From Pseudomonas pisciculturae (GTDB lineage Bacteria; Pseudomonadota; Gammaproteobacteria; Pseudomonadales; Pseudomonadaceae): a DNA stretch of 64,000 nucleotides. The stretch is from contig NZ_JACVZE010000003.1 of NCBI RefSeq assembly GCF_015461805.1, forward strand, positions 586,897 to 650,896. The letters are read 5' to 3'. A program made the position numbers and the translations under genes. This document shows, piece by piece, positions 63,924-64,000 of the stretch (positions are counted from its first letter, which is position 1; every line of letters starts with the position of its first letter). The notes under the pieces are model-generated. The model had not been told where the DNA came from. It searched no databases and worked only from the letters and a program-made list of their open reading frames with translations.

Positions 63924-64000
63924 AATTCGGGTACTGAGTCGTGACCAGTTGGCCTCGCTTCAGCAAATTGGGTATGTGATAGCTTTCGGTGTTTTGTGAG

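Overview
The window is chromosomal DNA of a fluorescent-group Pseudomonas. Evidence: GC-rich codon usage, the gene neighbourhood oscA / PAS-GGDEF-EAL / desA / gabT-gabD known from Pseudomonas, many copies of the P. fluorescens-type REP palindrome (core GTGGGAGGGGGC with TTGCTCCCGAT), pgaABCD, and Pseudomonas-type 5S rRNA genes at the right end. No phage, integrase, transposase or CRISPR array was found.

Layout. 1-9.6 kb: core genes (end of oscA, a GGDEF-EAL enzyme, a delta-9 desaturase, a diguanylate cyclase, a REC-HDOD regulator, gabT and gabD, tRNA-Arg(CCG)). 9.8-10.9 kb: an AbiF-type HEPN abortive-infection protein with a candidate small RNA encoded convergently behind it. 10.9-16.1 kb: an ECF sigma factor / membrane regulator pair, a VWA lipoprotein, two coupled lipoproteins and a second-type signal peptidase I. 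16.1-19.5 kb: a run of five same-strand small genes ending in a PoNi-like immunity gene, read as an orphan immunity cluster. 20-26.5 kb: pgaABCD for the poly-N-acetylglucosamine matrix. 26.7-34.2 kb: a YdgA-like protein, a small membrane protein and a five-gene MarR-FUSC-DUF1656-HlyD-OMF aromatic-acid-type efflux operon. 34.3-39.3 kb: DUF2789, a GT39-type membrane glycosyltransferase, and a coupled TPR protein/DUF3142 pair.

39.3-41.3 kb holds a compact three-gene operon (winged-helix protein, AbiEii-like nucleotidyltransferase, PP2C-like phosphatase) behind a nested palindrome; it looks like a toxin-antitoxin or defence module with an unusual third gene. 41.4-45.4 kb is a Fur-box-preceded FecI/FecR/TonB-transducer iron system, followed by an EmrAB-type tripartite efflux operon (45.4-49.5 kb). 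49.7-55.3 kb contains a TauD-like dioxygenase, an SsuA/TauA-type ABC importer, a LysR regulator and a divergent GntR/FCD regulator.

55.6-61.2 kb is the most striking region: four tightly packed genes (DUF3050 haem-oxygenase-fold protein, AurF-like di-iron N-oxygenase, A-T-R NRPS-like protein, SRPBCC cyclase-like protein) in the order of the mgoBCAD/pvfABCD operon, which in other pseudomonads makes a diazeniumdiolate signal (leudiazen/valdiazen type) controlling secondary metabolism and virulence. It is followed by an amino-acid-type dCache chemoreceptor and the 3' end of an rRNA operon with two tandem 5S genes. Start codons were moved from the longest open frame wherever a Shine-Dalgarno, signal peptide or gene overlap argued for it. 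Domain and family calls are from motif recognition, not from database searches.
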